From assembly GCA_025927935.1 (NCBI GenBank), contig JAICKM010000021.1, forward strand, positions 1 through 21,097: 21,097 bases of DNA, read 5' to 3'. Below the pieces are notes generated by a model. It searched no databases. It worked only from the letters and a program-made list of their open reading frames with translations, and was not told the origin of the DNA. The DNA is from Chloroflexia bacterium (GTDB lineage: Bacteria; Chloroflexota; Chloroflexia; QHBQ01; JADMIH01). Positions 20,523 to 21,097 of the stretch are shown here, one piece after another (position 1 is the stretch's first letter; every line of letters starts with the position of its first letter). The position numbers were made by a program, and so were the translations under genes.

Positions 20523-21097
20523 ATGGATGCCAATGGACCCAGTCTCAGCCTGGGCGGCCTGTTCGTGGGGCTAGTGATCCTGTTACTCGTGGTCTGGTTC
20601 CTCCGGCGCCTGTCGGGAGCCGGCGCCGGCCATGCACACGGCGACCACGGTTCCACCCCGCCCAATCCCGACTACCCGCCGCCGGACGAGAATTTCCAGA
20701 TCAATCTGATCTCGCCTAATACGCACGTAGTCCGCGACACGCAGGGGCACATCATCCATATCGAACACATCCGCGAGTTCGGGTTAGCGGTCGGTACAGC
20801 GCAACCCCGCGCGCTGGCCGATGCCTACGTGCGCGCCAACGCCGCCCTATATGATCGGGAACTCAAGCTGGCGCTCGCCGAACCGATTTCCGGCGAATTC
20901 CGCCGCGGCGAGCCGCCGCTGTTGCGCTTCGCCGCCCAACAATCGGTGCTTGGCCGGGACGGCAGCACGGTCGTCAGCTATGGGCAGACGGTGAACGGGC
21001 TGCCGATCTGGCAGGCGGGCCTCGCCGTGACGGTGAACTATCACGACGGCAAGCGGCTGCGCGTCAATAGCTCGCAGAGCAGCCTGCATCCGCATCC
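20523..21097 (+). CDS. Membrane-anchored protein with FTP-like segment (3' truncated by window)
   Basis: An ATG at 20523, with AAGGGAGG 8 bases upstream, opens 191 codons without a stop to the window end. Residues about 11-28 are one membrane segment (LGGLFVGLVILLLVVWFL), followed by a His-containing Pro/Asp-rich linker (AGHAHGDHG, DYPPPDENF). From about residue 75 it is soluble and β-rich. The piece VVSYGQTVNGLPIWQAGLAV resembles the FTP (fungalysin/thermolysin propeptide) motif in which a strand leads to G-LP-hydrophobic. That would suggest a secreted peptidase precursor or a peptidase-inhibitory domain with an N-terminal anchor, but the catalytic part, if any, is beyond the window. The ORF itself is firm; the family call is tentative. 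Confidence 0.75.
   Translation, partial: MDANGPSLSLGGLFVGLVILLLVVWFLRRLSGAGAGHAHGDHGSTPPNPDYPPPDENFQINLISPNTHVVRDTQGHIIHIEHIREFGLAVGTAQPRALADAYVRANAALYDRELKLALAEPISGEFRRGEPPLLRFAAQQSVLGRDGSTVVSYGQTVNGLPIWQAGLAVTVNYHDGKRLRVNSSQSSLHPH

Overview
The window is GC-rich chromosomal DNA that looks bacterial and most likely from Chloroflexota. This placement is inferred from gene content: a LuxR-type regulator with a TPR-like body, an XRE–STAND ATPase–TPR giant regulator, an LLM-class flavin-dependent oxidoreductase and a DUF488 protein, plus GC-rich palindromic intergenic repeats. No rRNA, tRNA, CRISPR array, phage gene or transposase was seen. Both ends cut a gene: a LuxR-family regulator lacks its N-terminus at the left, and a membrane-anchored protein with an FTP-like segment lacks its C-terminus at the right.

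Left part (1-6728). The truncated LuxR regulator (+) converges on a minus-strand block that reads NfeD-like membrane protein, flotillin, metallophosphoesterase, FUSC-family membrane protein. The NfeD-like/flotillin pair is the classic membrane-microdomain pair. Its NfeD-like partner carries an unusual histidine-rich loop. A 15-bp perfect hairpin with a short T-tract separates flotillin from the phosphatase, only 22 bases before the phosphatase start.

Middle (6729-13496). A 399-base intergenic region holds palindromic repeats and a short AT-rich promoter segment. It leads to an unrecognised 279-residue Cys/His-containing protein whose DNA looks less GC-rich than its neighbours. Next comes a two-gene unit of a DUF488 protein and an AlkA/HhH-GPD-type DNA glycosylase, overlapping by 14 bases. 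It converges, with a 26-base overlap, on a cation diffusion facilitator whose C-terminal part seems to contain three tandem dimerisation-type domains. An acyl-CoA dehydrogenase of the glutaryl-CoA dehydrogenase/ACX4 clade lies upstream of the transporter and diverges from an LLM-class flavin-dependent oxidoreductase.

Right part (13497-21097). A 546-base gene-free stretch precedes an orphan branched-chain-amino-acid-type substrate-binding lipoprotein, followed by two hairpins in a convergent gap. Then on the minus strand come a 72-residue unknown protein, a stand-alone HD-GYP phosphodiesterase and an ECF-type sigma factor. Diverging from them is an XRE–STAND–TPR regulator of about 899 residues, with a direct-repeat operator candidate just downstream of its -10 box. 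The truncated FTP-like membrane protein closes the window.

The window reads as housekeeping and accessory genes with many signalling proteins rather than one defined island. The best candidates for something undescribed are: a family of intergenic palindromes headed by GTAG on one strand (REP-like architecture, four copies); the His-rich NfeD/flotillin partner; the unknown 279-residue protein with its leader; the triple-domain CDF transporter; and the operator/leader of the STAND regulator. All positions and motifs were read by eye. No database search was run.
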